Source of the DNA: Marinobacter azerbaijanicus
Lineage (GTDB): Bacteria > Pseudomonadota > Gammaproteobacteria > Pseudomonadales > Oleiphilaceae
NCBI RefSeq assembly: GCF_030250645.1
Contig: NZ_JASSVS010000001.1
Span: 124,001 to 188,000 of the forward strand
Reading direction: 5' to 3'
Length of the DNA stretch: 64,000 nucleotides
In this document: in pieces, positions 50,740 to 60,589 of the stretch
Position numbering within the stretch: the first letter of the stretch is position 1
How the letters are laid out: the number at the start of each line of letters is the position of its first letter
Translations under genes and position numbers: made by a program
Notes under the pieces: generated by a model
What the model saw: the letters and a program-made list of their open reading frames with translations, nothing else
Told to the model about the DNA's origin: nothing
The model's database searches: none

Positions 50740-50786
50740 GCCGGAATGCATCGTGGATCTGTACGGCTATAACGATATATTCCGGC
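50740..50786. promoter_or_regulatory. Inverted repeat in the thrH/cysH intergenic region
   Basis: GCCGGAAT (50740-50747) and ATTCCGGC (50779-50786) enclose an AT-rich stretch with CTATAACGATATA. It lies between divergent thrH and cysH and could be a regulator site, possibly for CysB, whose gene is nearby. This is a guess based on position. Confidence 0.3.
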
Positions 50787-50853
50787 ATTCCTTCAGACTG
50801 CAGCGTGTTAATGGTAGATTTATCACACATTTACACCCCAGGTGATGCTTTCA

Positions 50854-51576
50854 ATGACGGATATTTCACAGCTACAGACGGAGCTTGAGGGCCAGAGCCC
50901 CAGGGCCATCCTCAAGGCCGCCCTGGCGAAATACGACAATATCGCCATTTCCTTCAGCGGTGCTGAAGACGTCGCACTGATCGAGCTCGCCCATAAACTG
51001 ACCGATAATCTGCAGGTTTTCACCCTGGATACAGCGCGCCTGCATCCAGAGACCTATGAGTTTATCGAGAGAGTTCGTAACCACTACGGCATCAGGATCG
51101 AGATTCTGTTCCCCGATGCCGACGAAGTGCAGGACCTGGTCACCCGCAAGGGCATGTTCAGCTTTTACGAAGATGGCCACGCGGAATGCTGCGGTATCCG
51201 CAAGGTCAATCCGCTGCGCAAGAAACTGGCCACTGTGGATGCCTGGATCACCGGACAGCGCAAGGACCAGAGCCCCGGCACCCGTAACGATGTCCCTGTG
51301 GTACAGATCGACGACGCCTTCTCCACCGAAGACAGACAGCTGGTGAAATTCAACCCGCTGGCGAACTGGAGTTCAAAGGACGTCTGGGACTATATCCGCA
51401 TGACGGAGGCGCCCTACAACAAACTGCATGAGAAAGGCTTTGTCAGTATCGGCTGCGAACCCTGCACCCGCCCTGTCCTGCCTGGACAGCATGAGCGCGA
51501 GGGCCGCTGGTGGTGGGAAGAGGCCACCCAGAAAGAGTGTGGCCTTCATGCCGGAAACGTGATCGCCCGGGACTGA
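50854..51576 (+). CDS. cysH: Adenylyl-sulfate/phosphoadenylyl-sulfate reductase (assimilatory)
   Basis: Reduces activated sulfate to sulfite. The protein has 240 residues from ATG 50854, with AGGTGA upstream; GTG 50842 and ATG 50845 are alternatives. The four cluster cysteines are visible as ECCGIRK and IGCEPC, so it is the [4Fe-4S] form that uses APS (and may use PAPS), as in Pseudomonas. The C-terminal Cys in KECGLH is the catalytic one. It is convergent with cysB. Confidence 0.95.
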   Translation: MTDISQLQTELEGQSPRAILKAALAKYDNIAISFSGAEDVALIELAHKLTDNLQVFTLDTARLHPETYEFIERVRNHYGIRIEILFPDADEVQDLVTRKGMFSFYEDGHAECCGIRKVNPLRKKLATVDAWITGQRKDQSPGTRNDVPVVQIDDAFSTEDRQLVKFNPLANWSSKDVWDYIRMTEAPYNKLHEKGFVSIGCEPCTRPVLPGQHEREGRWWWEEATQKECGLHAGNVIARD

Positions 51577-51587
51577 CCGGGCGATAC

Positions 51588-52565
<978 letters not shown>

Positions 52566-52791
52566 CTACCCTGTCGCTCCCCATAAGGCCCGGTCAGAAC
52601 CGGGGCATGTATACGCTGGTGTTATTGTAGAAGAATACGCATAAAAACGTGATTTTTCATTCTTATTAAGTATACACAACCCTTTCCACCACAGTTTAGA
52701 CCAAAAAAACGATAACGCCGCATGGCGACCTGGTCATTTGTCTTTGCGGCCCCTTGACTTAACTGTGACAAAGCACACAATCCGTTATCTA

Positions 52792-52804
52792 GTGTCCGGG
52801 ACAC
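52792..52804. promoter_or_regulatory. Operator-like palindrome upstream of MalT-type gene
   Basis: GTGTCCGGGACAC is a perfect dyad (6-bp arms, 1-nt centre) 29 nt before the regulator's ATG. It lies close to where a transcript would begin, so it could be an autoregulatory site or a leader hairpin. Confidence 0.35.
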
Positions 52805-52832
52805 GACCCACTCACCGGCATTCAGGGAAACG

Positions 52833-55553
52833 ATGCTGCTAACCACCAAATTTCTCAGACCAACCGCCGACCCCCGCTCGGTTCAGCGTGAGCGCCTGAG
52901 CGCCATGCTGCAACCAGATGGCGTCAAGCGGCTGAATCTGGTGGTGGCCCCCGCTGGCTTTGGCAAGACCACTCTGGTCAGTCAGTGGTGTTCCCGGTTG
53001 CCTTCGACCATTGCCTGGTTATCCCTGGATGAACACGATGATGAACCCCGGCGGTTCTGGCAGTACGTGGTGGGGGCATTCGAGCACAACGGCCTGAGAG
53101 GCCTGGAAGACTGTCGCCAACAGCTGAGCCATTGCAGCCTGCAGGAGCTCGAAGGCCCCATTACCGGACTGATCAACGTACTTGCCGCGGATGGTGCACC
53201 CTGGTCGCTGGTCCTTGATGACTACCACTTTATCCGCGATCCACAGCTGCAGCGCCAGGTGTCCTACTTCATTGACTACCTGCCCCCGGGCATTCTGGTA
53301 ACGATCGCCTCCCGCACGGAGCCTGCCCTGCCACTGTCCCGTTGGCGGGTTCGCCGCTGGGTGGAAGACATTCACCCCGGCCTGCTGGCGTTTTCCGAGG
53401 AAGAATGCCGGCGGTTTTTCCATGACACCATGGGGCTGGCAATTTCAGAACAGGAAGTACGCAGGATCTGCACCAGGACCGAGGGCTGGGTGGCCGCCAT
53501 GCAGCTGTCTGCACTCTCCGGTGGCAACTTCGAGAAACAGGGCGCCGGAGCCAACCAACAGCGCATCGACCTGGATGAGCGACAGATCAGTGATTACGTA
53601 CTGTCGGAAGTACTGGAGCAGCAACCAGCCCCAGTGCGGGATTTCCTTCTGGATACCGCCTGTTGCCCAAGGCTTTGCGCCTCACTCTGCGATGCGGTGC
53701 GCGGCACCACCAACAGCCAGGTCCTGCTGGAACAGCTGCTGCGCGAAAACCTGTTCCTGATCCCTCTGGATACCCGCAACGAATGGTTCCGTTATCACGA
53801 TCTGTTTCGCGACGCCCTGATGCAGCGGGCCCGACAGTTCAAACCGGAAGATACCGAAAGGCACTGGCAACGGGCCGTCAACTGGCTACTGACCCATGGC
53901 CACGTCCAGGAAGGCATTTCCCAGATCGTCCAGCATCAGGACTGGCCCTGGCTCGCCCGGGTCCTGGCGGAACATGGCAATAACCTGATCCACGGCGGTT
54001 TTCACCTGCCTGTTCTGAGCTGGCTTGATTCCCTGCCGGCCAGCATTCTGCAGGATAGCCCCCAGCTATTGATGCTAAGGGTTTGGGCCCTGTTCTTCGC
54101 CAATCGGGTGGAGTTACTCGACCCGCTCCTTGGCGATCTGGAGGATATGCTGGACAAGCAGGTGGCAGACTCCCATCCGGATGCGGAGGGAGCCCTGGGC
54201 CTGCAGAGCGAAATATCGCTGATCCGCTCCTACCTGGCCCGCTCCAGAAGTGATGACAAGAGCGCCAGCGACCTTACCCAGCAGGTGCTGCGGGACATCG
54301 ACCACACCCGGATTCCGCTGAAATCGGTCACCTATTATGGTGTCGGGCTGGATTATTACGGTAAGGGCGACCTGGCCGCCGCCGAAGACGCCCTCAAGTC
54401 CGCGGTGCGATATGGAGAGCTGGAACGCAAACCCAGCACCGTGCTCTCCAGCGGCGGCCTGCTGGCCTGGATCCAGTACAATCGGGGCGATATCGACGAA
54501 GCCCTGGACACCTGCACCCGTGTGCGGCAGTGGGTGGACCAGCACCATAGTGACCCCCGCCAACCGATGCTGATTTCCTGCTGGCAGAACAGCGCTCTGA
54601 TTGAAATCTACCGGGAGCGCAACGAACCACAGTTGGCAGCCTCCTACCTGGCGCCTCTACTGGATCACGTAAACAATGGTACCGAGCCCGGCCAGCATGT
54701 GATCATCCAGTATGTTCGGGGCCACCTGGCGTTCAGTGAGGGCCGCTACCAGCAAGCCATGGAAGCACTGGAAGATGCTGCCAGCGTGGCACGGCGCAGG
54801 CGCGAGCACATCCTGTTCGAACCACCAGCCTGCTCGGCCATGCTGGCCCGTTGTTATCTGGCAACCGGACACCTGGAACTGGCCGAGGAGTGGATGGCGC
54901 AGGTCAGTCATGACCGGCTCACCAATCCGCTTAATCGTGAACAGAATCATATCAGCGTTGCCCGGGTCCAGGTCGCTCTCGGGCGCCCGGACGACGCCAT
55001 GGCCACCCTGGCTCCCCTGCGGCTGAGTGCCGAGAAAGATCAGCATTATCGCCACCTGGTGGAAATCCAGCTGGTCTACAGTGACGCACTCTATGCCGAG
55101 GGCAAGACCCAGGAGGCTGAGCAGATGCTCGCGCAGGCGATCCAGCGGGCAGCCGATGCGGGCTTTATGCGACTGCTGGCAGAGGAAAGCCCGAGCATTC
55201 GTCAACTGTGTATGCAGCTGCCATCACTGCGATCGCCGGGCCGTTGGAACAGCCGCGTGCTGGCGATGTTACGGGAGCAGGCGGAAATGGAAACGCCCGC
55301 CCCCGCCCCGACAAAACAGACAGCAGCCACTGTCGGCTCCGGTAACGATGAGCTGCCGGAACCGCTCAGCCAGCGTGAACTGGAAGTGCTGGAACTGATC
55401 AACCAGGGTCTGGCCAACAAGGATATTGCCAGCACCATGGGCGTAGCGCCCACAACCGTGAAAGCTCATATCCGGAATCTCTACGGCAAACTGGCGGTGG
55501 GGTCACGCACCGAAGCCCTGGCGAGGGCCCGTGAGCTGAGGCTGCTGGCCTGA
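52833..55553 (+). CDS. MalT/AlkS-type ATP-dependent LuxR-family transcriptional activator
   Basis: Large regulator of 906 residues built like MalT. The N-terminal STAND ATPase has Walker A APAGFGKTT (39-47), Walker B SLVLDDYHF (125-132) and the SRTEP sensor. A TPR-like helical effector domain (about 400-830) follows, then a LuxR helix-turn-helix at 845-906 (LSQRELEVLELINQGLANKD, VAPTTVKAHIRNLYGKL). Relatives include MalT, AcoK and AlkS, the activator of alkane oxidation genes. The inducer here is unknown. RBS AGGGAAA precedes ATG 52833. No target operon adjoins it: downstream are a possible small RNA and convergent dinG. Confidence 0.85.
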   Translation: MLLTTKFLRPTADPRSVQRERLSAMLQPDGVKRLNLVVAPAGFGKTTLVSQWCSRLPSTIAWLSLDEHDDEPRRFWQYVVGAFEHNGLRGLEDCRQQLSHCSLQELEGPITGLINVLAADGAPWSLVLDDYHFIRDPQLQRQVSYFIDYLPPGILVTIASRTEPALPLSRWRVRRWVEDIHPGLLAFSEEECRRFFHDTMGLAISEQEVRRICTRTEGWVAAMQLSALSGGNFEKQGAGANQQRIDLDERQISDYVLSEVLEQQPAPVRDFLLDTACCPRLCASLCDAVRGTTNSQVLLEQLLRENLFLIPLDTRNEWFRYHDLFRDALMQRARQFKPEDTERHWQRAVNWLLTHGHVQEGISQIVQHQDWPWLARVLAEHGNNLIHGGFHLPVLSWLDSLPASILQDSPQLLMLRVWALFFANRVELLDPLLGDLEDMLDKQVADSHPDAEGALGLQSEISLIRSYLARSRSDDKSASDLTQQVLRDIDHTRIPLKSVTYYGVGLDYYGKGDLAAAEDALKSAVRYGELERKPSTVLSSGGLLAWIQYNRGDIDEALDTCTRVRQWVDQHHSDPRQPMLISCWQNSALIEIYRERNEPQLAASYLAPLLDHVNNGTEPGQHVIIQYVRGHLAFSEGRYQQAMEALEDAASVARRRREHILFEPPACSAMLARCYLATGHLELAEEWMAQVSHDRLTNPLNREQNHISVARVQVALGRPDDAMATLAPLRLSAEKDQHYRHLVEIQLVYSDALYAEGKTQEAEQMLAQAIQRAADAGFMRLLAEESPSIRQLCMQLPSLRSPGRWNSRVLAMLREQAEMETPAPAPTKQTAATVGSGNDELPEPLSQRELEVLELINQGLANKDIASTMGVAPTTVKAHIRNLYGKLAVGSRTEALARARELRLLA

Positions 55554-55639
55554 TAATCGGTTCGTAGCAGCAAATCTTCCGGGCCTTTTTGTGAACTACA
55601 TCACATTATCAATGATTTTTAGTCCCCCACTACGCCCTT

Positions 55640-55681
55640 TGGACGATCCGGTTACGCCCCCTCCTCCCTTATGATTCTCCC
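55640..55681 (+). promoter_or_regulatory. Promoter-like sequence for candidate small RNA
   Basis: TATGAT (55670-55675) is a good -10 element. The -35 position (TCCGGT, 17-bp spacer) is poor, and the flank is C-rich (TCCCCCAC at 55623-55630, GCCCCCTCCTCCC at 55656-55668). This suggests an activator-dependent promoter. Start near 55682 predicted. Confidence 0.4.
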
Positions 55682-55810
55682 AACGCTGAGGGAAACCTCA
55701 GTAAGAATTCTGAAACTTCAGGCCTTCAGACTTCTTGTTCCGTGTTTCGACGCCCGGGTTCACAAGAGCCCACTCTACAAGAGCCACCCGATTGGGCTGG
55801 CTCTTTTTTT
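55682..55810 (+). ncRNA. Candidate small RNA between MalT-type regulator and dinG
   Basis: The interval has no open reading frame of note but shows RNA-like order. There is a 5' hairpin CTGAGG-GAAA-CCTCAG (55686-55701) with a GNRA-type loop, then a less structured middle, and a factor-independent terminator at 55779-55807 with seven T residues. A -10-like TATGAT lies 7 nt upstream of the presumed start. Alternatively it is the leader of a gene lost by deletion, or the tail of the regulator mRNA. Confidence 0.4.
55779..55810 (+). terminator. Factor-independent terminator
   Basis: AAGAGCCA-CCC / GGG-C-TGGCTCTT stem with GATT loop, followed by TTTTTTT. The T-run reaches the stop codon of dinG on the other strand, so this serves plus-strand transcripts, either the regulator or the candidate small RNA. 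Confidence 0.75.
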
Positions 55811-57998
55811 ATGGCTCGATAATACGTCGGAAAGGCGGTAGGGCATCCAGCAATAACTGCCCGTAACGGCGAACAATGATACGGCGGTCGAGAATGGTGA
55901 CACGACCGGTGTCGGATTCTGTCCTCAACAGGCGTCCCACAGCCTGGACCAGCTTGATGGAAGCATCAGGCACGGTGATTTCCATGAACGGATTCCCTCC
56001 CCGATGGGTGACCCATTCCGCCAGACTCGCTTCGATGGGGTCATCCGGCACCGAGAAGGGTAACCGGGTAATGACCACATGGCTGAGATACTTGCCCGGC
56101 AGGTCGATGCCCTCCGCGAAACTGGCAACCCCGAACAGAACACTGGGCAGCCCTTCGTCGACACGGCTGCAATGGCGGCGCAGAACCTCGCCTTTTGCCA
56201 TATCGTCCTGGGTGGTGATCAGGTCCGGGTATTCCGGCGCCAGGGCGTCGCGCGTCAGTAGCATCTGTCGCCTGGAGGTGAACAGCACCAGAGTCGCCTT
56301 TTCACCGGCCCACAGGTCCGGCAGCCGCAACACCACCTGGTCGGTAAAGCTGTCGTCCGTGGGCATGGCGGTCATGGCTGGCACCTCAACCGTCGCCATC
56401 TCGCCATAGCGGAACGAGCTGGGAACCACCACAAAGCGGCTGGTTTCAGGCAGGCCCGCCCTCGCCTTCAGGCGATCAAAACGGCCCAGGGCGGTCAGTG
56501 TCGCACTGGTCAGAACTGCGCCATAGGCACGGGACCAGAGCCTGGAATACAACAGGTTATCCGCCAGCACCGGGCTACTGTAGAGGGTGATGTCTTCGGC
56601 ATGGTCCCAGCGTTGCCGGACTGCCCAGCGAGCTGCCGGTGGGCCGGAACGCTTCTTCTGCCTGACGGAGTCTTCCTCGCTGGCTTCCGGATCCTCCGCC
56701 GGTTGCCCGGGGTTGTCGCTCCAGGCAGCCCATAATCGCAGCTGATCCTCTGCCCGGCTATGGAACGAGCCAATAACGGGGTACCAGGATTCCGCCGTAT
56801 CCCGGTCCACATCACTGGCCTTGCGTTCGTCGAATGCCGTCTGCAGCTCCTCCACCATCACACCCAACTGGCGCGTGAGCGTTGCCGTGGCTATCCGGGC
56901 TTCCACAGCCAGTGCGGCCATTGCCTCTGGCAACGCGCCTTCAGGATACCGCCACTGGGCGGAACGGCGTTCTTCGTTGAATTCCCATCCGGTGTTCTGC
57001 TCGGCTTCCTCGTAGACTTTCGTCAGGACCAGATCCACGTCCCGTGAGGCGGAGCTGATCCTGTCGATGGTTTTCGCGGCCTGGGTGCCGGGTGTCAGGA
57101 ACGGCTGCATCTTACCCAGGGCCTGGGACAGCTGCTTCAGCCATTGCCGCGTGGAATTCAGCGGCACCGACGCTGCAAAGTGGTTCAGCGCCTTATCGGG
57201 CAGATGATGGGCTTCATCGAAAATGAACAGGGCATTCTCCGGCTCCGGCAGAATGGCGCCGCCACCAAGAGCCAGGTCCGCCAGCACCAGGTCGTGGTTG
57301 GCCACAACAATATCGGCGTCATCCAGATCCTTGCGGGCATCAAAGAAGGCGCAACTGTCGAAGTAACTGCAATGCCGGTTGGTACACTGGCGATGGTCGG
57401 TCGTGACCTGGCGCCAGACGTCATCGGGAATCTGGTCCGGCCAGTGGTCACGGTCTCCGTCCCACTTACGGGAACCATAGCTTGCGAGCATGTCCTCAAA
57501 GAAGGCCCGTGTGCCCGGCTCTTCTTTGCCGGGACCATCCAGCAGGAACAGCGGCATAGTATCGCTGTCGCCATTGCCTTCATCGTGCAGGCGCGCTTCC
57601 AGTCTCGACATACACAGGTAGCGTCCACGACCCTTGGCCAGCGTCCAGGTGAAATTCTGCTTGCTGTGCTTCTTCAGGTCCGGCAGATCCTTGTGCACAA
57701 TCTGGTCCTGCAGAGCCACGGTAGCGGTAGAGATCACCAGGGTCTTGCCCAGTGCCCGGGCCACGGGAATGGCTGCAATCAGGTACGCCAGGGTCTTACC
57801 GGTACCGGTACCCGCCTCCACCACGCAGGTGCTCGCCGGTGAAGTCCGCTGACCATCGTTTTCTGTAATATCGCCCATATAACGAGCGATCTCGGCAATC
57901 ATCAGGCGCTGGCCGTACCGGGCCCGGATATCCTTGCCGGCCAGCACGTCGCGATAGGTCTGCTGTATCTGCTGCTTGACGTCCTCGGAAAGCGCCAT
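55809..57998 (-). CDS. dinG: ATP-dependent DNA helicase DinG
   Basis: XPD-like 5'-3' helicase with an iron-sulfur cluster, acting on R-loops and replication-transcription conflicts. The protein has 729 residues. Walker A GTGTGKT is at 63-69. Cluster cysteines are YLCMSR and CTNRHC plus a third in YFDSCAFF. The DEAH box is DEAHHLPDKALN, and motif VI is VQAVGRLLRTESD. Length agrees with E. coli DinG. Its start overlaps the gspB stop by one base. Confidence 0.94.
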   Translation of the reverse strand: MALSEDVKQQIQQTYRDVLAGKDIRARYGQRLMIAEIARYMGDITENDGQRTSPASTCVVEAGTGTGKTLAYLIAAIPVARALGKTLVISTATVALQDQIVHKDLPDLKKHSKQNFTWTLAKGRGRYLCMSRLEARLHDEGNGDSDTMPLFLLDGPGKEEPGTRAFFEDMLASYGSRKWDGDRDHWPDQIPDDVWRQVTTDHRQCTNRHCSYFDSCAFFDARKDLDDADIVVANHDLVLADLALGGGAILPEPENALFIFDEAHHLPDKALNHFAASVPLNSTRQWLKQLSQALGKMQPFLTPGTQAAKTIDRISSASRDVDLVLTKVYEEAEQNTGWEFNEERRSAQWRYPEGALPEAMAALAVEARIATATLTRQLGVMVEELQTAFDERKASDVDRDTAESWYPVIGSFHSRAEDQLRLWAAWSDNPGQPAEDPEASEEDSVRQKKRSGPPAARWAVRQRWDHAEDITLYSSPVLADNLLYSRLWSRAYGAVLTSATLTALGRFDRLKARAGLPETSRFVVVPSSFRYGEMATVEVPAMTAMPTDDSFTDQVVLRLPDLWAGEKATLVLFTSRRQMLLTRDALAPEYPDLITTQDDMAKGEVLRRHCSRVDEGLPSVLFGVASFAEGIDLPGKYLSHVVITRLPFSVPDDPIEASLAEWVTHRGGNPFMEITVPDASIKLVQAVGRLLRTESDTGRVTILDRRIIVRRYGQLLLDALPPFRRIIEP

Positions 57999-58756
57999 TA
58001 TTCGGGGCTCACCCAGTTCCGGACAACGCCCACGCGGAATCTTCGGCCATCCATGCTCAGCTCCACTCCTTCCTCGGTAATCCGCTCCACGGTAATACCG
58101 GAGAAGGACTCACCGTGTCGCAGATAGTTGTCGTTGATCATCACCCGTCTGGACGACGGCTCGGACCCATAAATATGACTGTTGAAGATGAGATCAGGTA
58201 CCCTTTTCTGGAATGACAATGGCAACTCTACAAGGTGGGGGGTGCGTTCTGCAGCCGCATCATTGTCGGCCGCCTGGGAAGGGTTAACCGCGCTGGGCTC
58301 CCTTGGTGTCGGGACGATCACCGTTGGCCGTTCCCGCTCGTCAGGGATGCCACTTTCCGCAACCGGATTCGCCCCTTCATCGACCGGTGTTCCCGATAAC
58401 CTGGGCACCGGTATTTCAATGGCATTGGCCAGTGTGTCGTTGCTCTCCGGGGATGTCGTCTCCGGCGGCGACTCCAGAGCCTGCTCCGGGACAACCGGCT
58501 CAACCCCGGCCACTGGCGCCGCGATCTCCTCTGACAGCCCGACAGGCTCCTGAGTTCCCCTCACCGTCGTGCCAGGCCAGAATACCCAGACCAGAATGGC
58601 GGCATTCAGAACAAGACCAATGGCAACCAACACCAGTACCGGCGAGGTTTCTTTCCTGGGCTTGTGGATCATCTGGACCTGCTGCCCCAGATCCGGCACA
58701 CGCCCCTGGCGGCGTTCTGTCTCAGATTTTCTCAGGGCGTCAAGAATATAGGACAT
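57998..58756 (-). CDS. gspB: Type II secretion assembly protein GspB
   Basis: Bitopic inner-membrane protein of 252 residues. It has a conserved cytoplasmic start MSYILDALRKSETERRQG, one membrane helix (about 40-61), a Pro/Glu-rich periplasmic linker, and the C-terminal GspB domain (about 178-250, ending in RFRVGVVRNWV). With GspA it helps the GspD secretin assemble through peptidoglycan. The gene follows gspA by 1 nt. No other gsp gene is in the window. Confidence 0.88.
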   Translation of the reverse strand: MSYILDALRKSETERRQGRVPDLGQQVQMIHKPRKETSPVLVLVAIGLVLNAAILVWVFWPGTTVRGTQEPVGLSEEIAAPVAGVEPVVPEQALESPPETTSPESNDTLANAIEIPVPRLSGTPVDEGANPVAESGIPDERERPTVIVPTPREPSAVNPSQAADNDAAAERTPHLVELPLSFQKRVPDLIFNSHIYGSEPSSRRVMINDNYLRHGESFSGITVERITEEGVELSMDGRRFRVGVVRNWVSPE

Positions 58757-58757
58757 G

Positions 58758-60491
58758 TCAGTTCACCATCCCCCGTGGCCTCAGCCGTGGAACCGCAGAG
58801 TCCAGGTCGTTGTTCATCTGGATGATGGTCATGGCACCGGCAATGCCATCCACTGTCAGCCCCTTCTGCTGCTGGTACCATCGCACCTGTTCTTCCGCCG
58901 GCATTCGGTTAACGCGGTTCTCCTCTTCCTGGCTACCGGCGTAGCGGCTTGCCAGTTCCATCATTCGCGCGCCCATCCAGATCTGTTCCGCAACGCCGTC
59001 CGTGCCCCGGGTGTTATCCGAGGCGCCCTTCAGCATATGGTCAGGCGCCTCCCACAGCACGGTAAATTCACCGAACCAGTACGGCTCCAGGCTGGAGAAG
59101 GTAACGTCCTGGCGCCCTTCCGGCAGTTCTATGGTTGCGCGGTTTCCATCAAGACCACTCAATACCGCGTAACGACTGTTCCCGCCGTTGGAGCGCAGCA
59201 CCAGAATTGCCGGCCGGTTCAGGTACTCAAGGCTGCGGCGCGACCCCCGATTCTCGAGACAGCGCAGCCCCTGGTCTTCGGCAAATTCACAGGCCACCGG
59301 GTTACTGGAAACCTCGTAGTCCCGCCCCCAAAGCTCAAAAAGCTCCCGGAAAGCCTCTGGCAATGATACCGCCTGGCCGGGAAACTCAAACCCCCGTATC
59401 CGCTCTTCCGGCAACGCCTCACCGGCACCCTCCGGGGTTTCCGGAACAACCTCCGCCACGCCACTGGCAGGCTCTTCCGGTTCTATCCTTTCAATGGTTC
59501 CTGCCAGGGGCTCGCTCTCATCGCCCGCGGATGCGTCCGGGGTTATCCAGTCAGGGCCCGGTCGGCCATCCAGCAGCCAGGCTGTCATGATAACGGCCAT
59601 CAGTACGCTTGCGGCCACGATCAGGATATGGGAGTTACCGGAGAGGCTACCGCCACGCCGATCAGAACGCCCCCCGGAACGTCGGAAAGTTCCGTTCACC
59701 TCGCGGGCGGCGTTACGGATATGGCCAGCAGTAATCTGGTGTTCACCCTCGGCATAGGCGCCCAGCAGAGCACGATCGCTGACCAGGTTGATCAACCGGG
59801 GCACACCCTGGCTGGCCCGATACAGAGCCCGAATAGCCCCTTCTGTGAAAATCTCACCGCGAAGGCCGGCGACGCTGAGCCGATAACGCAGGTAGGCCTC
59901 TATTTCTTCACGCCCAAGTGCGTCCAGGTGATACCGCGCAGTGACCCGCTGATTCAACTGCCTCAACTCCGGTAACGCCAGGATGTCCTGCAGCTCCGGC
60001 TGACCCAGCAGCACAATCTGCAACAGCTTTTTCTCGGCGGTTTCCAGATTGGTGAGCAGGCGCAACTGCTCCAGAACCTCTGCGGACAGATTCTGGGCCT
60101 CATCAATCATCAGCACCTTGTGACGGCCGGCAGCATGGGCCCTGAGCAGGTCATCGTTGATCAGCCCCACCAGTTCCTTGATGGAGGAACCCACCGGGTG
60201 GGGAATCTCAAGCTCGTCACAAATGGAGGAAAGCAGTTCACGGGCGGACAGCCGGGGGTTCAGGATCAGGGCTATATCCACATGGTCGGGAACATTCTCG
60301 ATAAAGCAGCGGCTCACCGTGGTTTTACCGGTGCCCACTTCGCCCGTAATAACAATAAAGCCGCCCTGCCCCTGCACACCATACATCAGATGCGCCAGCG
60401 CCTCCTTGTGGCGCTCGCTGAGATACAGGTAGCGGGGATCGGGGGCTATCGAAAACGGGGGTTCCCGAAAACCGAAGAAATCGTAATACAT
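58758..60491 (-). CDS. gspA: GspA/ExeA-type AAA ATPase with peptidoglycan-binding domain
   Basis: The protein has 577 residues. The N-terminal AAA ATPase has FGFREPPFS, Walker A GEVGTGKT (50-57), and Walker B LMIDEAQNL. A membrane helix is at about 290-308 and a periplasmic region follows. The C-terminal peptidoglycan-binding helices include VRWYQQQKGLTVDGIAGAMT. Partner of GspB; together they remodel the cell wall for the type II secretin. The periplasmic part between about 380 and 500 resembles the peptidase C39-like inner domain of ExeA. Confidence 0.9.
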   Translation of the reverse strand: MYYDFFGFREPPFSIAPDPRYLYLSERHKEALAHLMYGVQGQGGFIVITGEVGTGKTTVSRCFIENVPDHVDIALILNPRLSARELLSSICDELEIPHPVGSSIKELVGLINDDLLRAHAAGRHKVLMIDEAQNLSAEVLEQLRLLTNLETAEKKLLQIVLLGQPELQDILALPELRQLNQRVTARYHLDALGREEIEAYLRYRLSVAGLRGEIFTEGAIRALYRASQGVPRLINLVSDRALLGAYAEGEHQITAGHIRNAAREVNGTFRRSGGRSDRRGGSLSGNSHILIVAASVLMAVIMTAWLLDGRPGPDWITPDASAGDESEPLAGTIERIEPEEPASGVAEVVPETPEGAGEALPEERIRGFEFPGQAVSLPEAFRELFELWGRDYEVSSNPVACEFAEDQGLRCLENRGSRRSLEYLNRPAILVLRSNGGNSRYAVLSGLDGNRATIELPEGRQDVTFSSLEPYWFGEFTVLWEAPDHMLKGASDNTRGTDGVAEQIWMGARMMELASRYAGSQEEENRVNRMPAEEQVRWYQQQKGLTVDGIAGAMTIIQMNNDLDSAVPRLRPRGMVN

Positions 60492-60589
60492 GAGTGTCCA
60501 GTCAGGTGCTCAGACGGAGCTTGCGGGAACCGCCTTCGGGCTCCCCGGCTATCGCGGTATCATACCGCCCGGCTCCCGGGCCTGTCATC

